64,000 nt of DNA from NCBI GenBank assembly GCA_964389375.1, contig CAYMDP010000009.1:17784-81783 (forward strand), written 5' to 3'. The notes under the pieces are model-generated. The model had not been told where the DNA came from. It searched no databases and saw only the letters and a list, made by a program, of their open reading frames with translations. A program made the translations under genes and the position numbers. Positions within the stretch are counted from its first letter, which is position 1. Each line of letters starts with the position of its first letter. This DNA is from CAYMDP01 sp964389375 (GTDB taxonomy: Bacteria > Bdellovibrionota > Bdellovibrionia > Bdellovibrionales > UBA1609). Of this stretch, positions 60,938 through 64,000 are shown one piece after another.

Positions 60938-61346
60938 TGCGATTTATCCTTTTGGCTGCGCCCAATTTTTCAATCAATCTAATTCGGCACAAACTCTCAC
61001 ACAACCTACATCTATTCTATTGCAATTAATTAGCAATAGGGCCAAGTCAGGCGAAGTTGGGAGCTTTACCCGAATCCGAGAATGCTTTCAGCTTGGGCGC
61101 CAGCGCGAGCCTGGATCTGGCGGATGAGGGACAAATGGCAGCGGTGAGCAAAAGCAATGGCCAAATAATGCATAGTTTGGGACATCGCGGGTAAGCTTGC
61201 TTGGGCGAAGGTCTGGTCAGCTGGCTGAAGACCTGGGCTAGCATCTAATGAAACCACTCTGAATATCGATTCGGGCGAATCTGGGCCTTTAATTCGCATG
61301 ATAGCGGGCTAGATATATAAGATTACTGGCTTACTTTTCCGATTAA
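60938..61346. other. 409-bp intergenic region with palindromes, no convincing gene
   Basis: Contains CTATTGC (61017-61023) with GCAATAG (61033-61039), a 7-bp inverted repeat around an A/T-rich centre, about 80 bp upstream of the TauE gene: a possible operator. A second hairpin AGGTCT/AGACCT lies near 61208-61236. A stretch of higher GC (about 61040-61310) contains weak ORFs on both strands but no ribosome-binding site; a structured RNA or gene remnant is possible. No match to tmRNA, RNase P or SRP RNA seen. Confidence 0.4.
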
Positions 61347-63497
61347 ATGATCATGGCTTGCCTATTCCAGTTCAGTTTTGCTTTTCTAATCGCTACATTT
61401 CCGATGTTAGTAAAAGCTCAGCAATCCACCCAGTCTGGCTACACAGTTTGCACGGCGACAATTAACTCGCCCGAAGAAAGAGAAACCTTTAAAAAACATC
61501 TCGAAGGAAAGAATTTTAAGTTCGTAGAGCTCACTGACTACAGCCAAGCCACCAGTAAAGAAAATCGGGGAGATGATTGGTTTCGGAATGCCTGCGAAGC
61601 TGGGGTTCAATGCGATATTCTGATGATCTCGGGGCATTTTGGGGGGAATTTTTTTGGTGATACAGGCTTTTCATTAGGTACGGAATCAATGGAGGAGCGC
61701 TCTTGTAACAAAAGTTGTGATGGAATTTTAAAGCAGCCCAAGGAAGTCTTTTTGATGGGCTGTAACACCCTTGCAGGGAAGGACCCAGATCGTAGAACTC
61801 CCGCACAATATCTAAGTGTCTTGTTGGAGGATGGAATTTCTCGTTCAGATGCCGAGCGAATTGTTGAGGCCAGATATGGCGCTCTTGGAGACAGCTATCG
61901 GGATCGGATGAGGCGGATATTCTCGGGTGTTCCTCATATTTATGGTTTTGATTCGGTGGGGCCATCGGGCAAGACGGTAAAGCCTTTTTTGGAAAAATAT
62001 TTTAAACGGGTCCCAGATTACGAGAATCATCTTCTCAAAATCGAGGGGCAAAGGTTAGTTTCGCTGATCGAGACCGCAAATCAAGCTGTGCGGAATATTA
62101 ACAACTCGGTGCTTGAGGAAGTATTGGGTGCGACCCATTTTGCGCAATGTTCTGGGATTCACGAGGATGATCCGGCCTATAGCTTAAAGAAAAAAATCTG
62201 TGATTTATATCGAACGGATATCTCTAAGGGAGATCAGCTTAAAATTATTCATGGAATGTTAAAAAGTCCCCAAAGAGATCTCTTTGTACCTTCAATTGCG
62301 GGCTTCTTTAAAAAGAAGTCAATTTTTAATGAATTCGCCGATAAAAATCTCGTCAAGGAAATTTCGGAAGATCCAGAAGTTAGAAAGTTTATAGATGATT
62401 TGTATAAAAAAATGCTGTCTTCACCCGCTCTGGCCTTGGACATTTTGTCTTTGAAAAAGGCCTTGGGTTGGATTAGTGCCGGTGAATTTGAAGAGCGGGC
62501 CAAGGGTTTATTTAAGGACACATTGAAAAATTTGACTCGAGAAAATGTAGATCTACTTTGCTCAGTTCGGTACGATGAGGGGGTTCGCTTTAAAGTCCGA
62601 CTTGAGGACTTTAACCAGGCACAACTGCGAACGTCCCTGGGAGCCGCCGCACTATCCTGTCTTGAGACGGAAGATTCTCGTATCACAAAGGAAGTTTTAA
62701 AAACCTTTGATCGACCAGATTCAAATTATTTAGGTGGAATGCTTTACAGTTTGTGGAGATTACCGGGCTACAATAAAGAGCAGGTCGAGATTGCCGGTAG
62801 ATACCTAAACTCAAGGGACACATCGACCTCGGAAATTGCTAAGTCGATTCTTTTAAACAAGGGGGATCCGTCAACACAACAAAAAATGGCCCTGGACCTT
62901 ATCAAGTCTGCGCAGGGGGTTTGGGTAGTCCACGATTTTCTAAGAAAAAACAAGTTTCATAGTGACGAATTGGGTGAAAGCATTCTTCAGCAGTTACAGA
63001 AGCCAGGGAGAGAGCGTGATTCCTTCTCCTTGGCTAAGATCTTGGTGGGAAGTCTAAACAGTCAATCTCCGGTCTGGGAAAAGGTGGTGCAGCAACTTGG
63101 AGCTAAAGATGCGGGAGTGAAGACAAGTATTCTTGGTGAAGCGGCCAGTTTAGGGGTTAAGAATAAGAATCTTGTGGAATGGAGTATTAAAAGTCTTGAA
63201 GAGTCAGTGAGCGGCAATGAATCTAGACATAACTTCTATCAATACCTAGCAGACTCTGACTTGAGTCAGGAGCAGTTGAGTCGACTGTTCCGACTATTTC
63301 CGAATAAAGCTCTCGAATCTGAAGCTAATCTTTTGCGTGGAGTAATTAAAAACCAAAAGCAGTTGAAGGGTTTGACCCCTGAGCAAAATGCGCTCTTAAA
63401 AGGTCAGACGAGTATATATCGATGCCTTAAAACAAGTGAAACTCGGACCGAGTGTGGGGTGTACGACTGGCAGCCAAATCCCAAAATGCGAAATTAA
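61347..63497 (+). CDS. Secreted caspase/CHAT-like protein with alpha-solenoid C-terminus
   Basis: 716 residues; signal peptide to about residue 24 (LVKA). The N-terminal 200 residues are alpha/beta with two motifs in clan CD order: ILMISGHFGGNFFG (His97) and KEVFLMGCNTLAG (Cys139), the His and Cys of caspase, gingipain and CHAT proteases. Several more Cys lie between (SCNKSC) and may form disulfides. The region from about 380 onwards is a run of helical pairs like HEAT repeats. Start ATG 61347, a second ATG at 61353. It should be an exported Cys protease, active site predicted but unproven. Converges on a small membrane protein gene. Confidence 0.6.
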   Translation: MIMACLFQFSFAFLIATFPMLVKAQQSTQSGYTVCTATINSPEERETFKKHLEGKNFKFVELTDYSQATSKENRGDDWFRNACEAGVQCDILMISGHFGGNFFGDTGFSLGTESMEERSCNKSCDGILKQPKEVFLMGCNTLAGKDPDRRTPAQYLSVLLEDGISRSDAERIVEARYGALGDSYRDRMRRIFSGVPHIYGFDSVGPSGKTVKPFLEKYFKRVPDYENHLLKIEGQRLVSLIETANQAVRNINNSVLEEVLGATHFAQCSGIHEDDPAYSLKKKICDLYRTDISKGDQLKIIHGMLKSPQRDLFVPSIAGFFKKKSIFNEFADKNLVKEISEDPEVRKFIDDLYKKMLSSPALALDILSLKKALGWISAGEFEERAKGLFKDTLKNLTRENVDLLCSVRYDEGVRFKVRLEDFNQAQLRTSLGAAALSCLETEDSRITKEVLKTFDRPDSNYLGGMLYSLWRLPGYNKEQVEIAGRYLNSRDTSTSEIAKSILLNKGDPSTQQKMALDLIKSAQGVWVVHDFLRKNKFHSDELGESILQQLQKPGRERDSFSLAKILVGSLNSQSPVWEKVVQQLGAKDAGVKTSILGEAASLGVKNKNLVEWSIKSLEESVSGNESRHNFYQYLADSDLSQEQLSRLFRLFPNKALESEANLLRGVIKNQKQLKGLTPEQNALLKGQTSIYRCLKTSETRTECGVYDWQPNPKMRN

Positions 63498-63499
63498 CA

Positions 63500-63898
63500 T
63501 CAGACTTTTATTGCCGCATGCTTCTTAAGACATCCCCACTCGGAAATGGCGAGCAAGAAAATCAGTGAAGCTTCGGCTATTAGCAAGGTAGCTCCGAGTG
63601 GGGCTTTGAGTCTAAGTAGATAAAGCGCCAATGGGAGGCACAAAGTTGCGTAGACGAAGTTCATCACGACTAAGCCCTTAAATAGCCGTAGCCGTTTTTG
63701 GCCTCCGAGCAAAATAAAAATTCCAAAAAGGCCGTATCCAAAATTAGCCAGTAGTTGCACCATCACAATTCGGTAAGGAATACCTAGGGTGTGCTGAAGA
63801 AAATCGAAGAGAAAAAAATAAAGAATGGCTCCAGAAAATGCAAAAATAAAGTCGAGTTTAAGCATTGTCCTTGGAGAAAGAGTTTGCATTGAGCTCAT
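63500..63898 (-). CDS. Small four-span membrane protein
   Basis: 132 residues with four membrane spans (about 14-33, 42-62, 70-90, 99-120). An acidic/basic C-terminus. No family recognised. Starts ATG 63898, or 63889 (MQTLS). Confidence 0.65.
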   Translation of the reverse strand: MSSMQTLSPRTMLKLDFIFAFSGAILYFFLFDFLQHTLGIPYRIVMVQLLANFGYGLFGIFILLGGQKRLRLFKGLVVMNFVYATLCLPLALYLLRLKAPLGATLLIAEASLIFLLAISEWGCLKKHAAIKV

Positions 63899-63984
63899 AT
63901 TGTCAAAAGGGCAAGTGCCCTCGAGGCTTCGTGCAAGATTTGAGTCTGCAGAAAAGGATTCATTTTTTAATTTTGAGAGGATTG

Positions 63985-64000
63985 ATGCTGAAAATCAAGA
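63985..64000 (+). CDS. Start of a further gene, cut by window edge
   Basis: ATG 63985 is preceded by GAGAGG (63975-63980) at a proper distance and reads MLKIK to the end of the window. A hairpin AGGGC/GCCCT lies upstream at 63908-63921. Too short to assign. Confidence 0.4.

Noticed and set aside
61066..61299. 77-codon minus-strand frame in the 60.9-61.3 kb gap
   Set aside because: No ribosome-binding site, competing frames on both strands and no recognised motif; kept only as part of the gap description.

Overview
The window is dense chromosomal sequence from a Gram-negative bacterium. Many products carry Sec or lipoprotein signal peptides, and there are several predicted outer-membrane beta-barrels, a TonB-dependent receptor and a TonB protein. 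The mix (large exported proteins of unknown function, exported nucleases and proteases, FadE/AidB-type acyl-CoA dehydrogenases, LemA-GIDE, many TTG/GTG starts, moderate GC) suggests a member of the Bdellovibrionota or a relative. That assignment is inference from gene style, not from a phylogenetic marker. I saw no tRNA, rRNA, CRISPR array, prophage or intact insertion sequence.

Layout. 1-8.3 kb: 3' part of an AsmA-like protein, SohB, a VC0807-type membrane protein, an exported HNH nuclease, the copper ATPase CopA and an MscS channel. 8.3-19.9 kb: MutM, an MFS carrier, TrmO, an LtaS-like sulfatase-fold enzyme, two lipoproteins (one an EEP-fold nuclease or phosphatase), a barrel protein overlapping a beta-helix membrane protein, and an AidB-like dehydrogenase. 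20-25.4 kb: an exported alpha/beta hydrolase, a TPR protein with a degenerate retropepsin domain, a chalcone-isomerase-like protein, an orphan zinc-free ribosomal protein S4 and a Rec-GGDEF diguanylate cyclase. 25.6-31 kb: a 954-residue metalloprotease/beta-propeller/Omp85-like barrel fusion, an Atg22-like MFS and an exported protein. 31-36.6 kb: a TetR regulator, a 164-bp MITE-like palindrome, a perfect 26-bp operator and fadE, then an exported pair (cysteine-less thioredoxin-like protein and TolB-like propeller). 36.7-41.7 kb: PmtA-like methyltransferase, MipA/OmpV, GIDE/EF-hand protein and LemA.

41.8-55 kb is a metal-homeostasis region. On the minus strand a tightly overlapping seven-gene operon behind a Fur-type box encodes a ferric-iron binding protein, TonB, an imelysin-like lipoprotein, a TonB receptor, a fatty-acid-hydroxylase-family protein, a ferritin-like protein and a YdjM-type membrane protein. 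A Fur/Zur-family regulator lies just upstream. Divergent from it, behind a perfect 7-1-7 palindrome, six genes encode a His/Cys-rich exported protein, a lipoprotein, a His-rich outer-membrane barrel and a ZnuABC-type importer.

55-64 kb: an exported protein with one CxxCH motif, a Gcr-type membrane protein, a pilin-like membrane protein, a SleB-like cell-wall hydrolase, TauE/SafE, a secreted caspase/CHAT-like protein with an alpha-solenoid tail, a small membrane protein and the first codons of another gene at the right edge.

The best candidates for undescribed biology are the protease-propeller-barrel fusion (25607-28471), the secreted caspase-like protein (61347-63497) and the two back-to-back metal operons (41817-54966).
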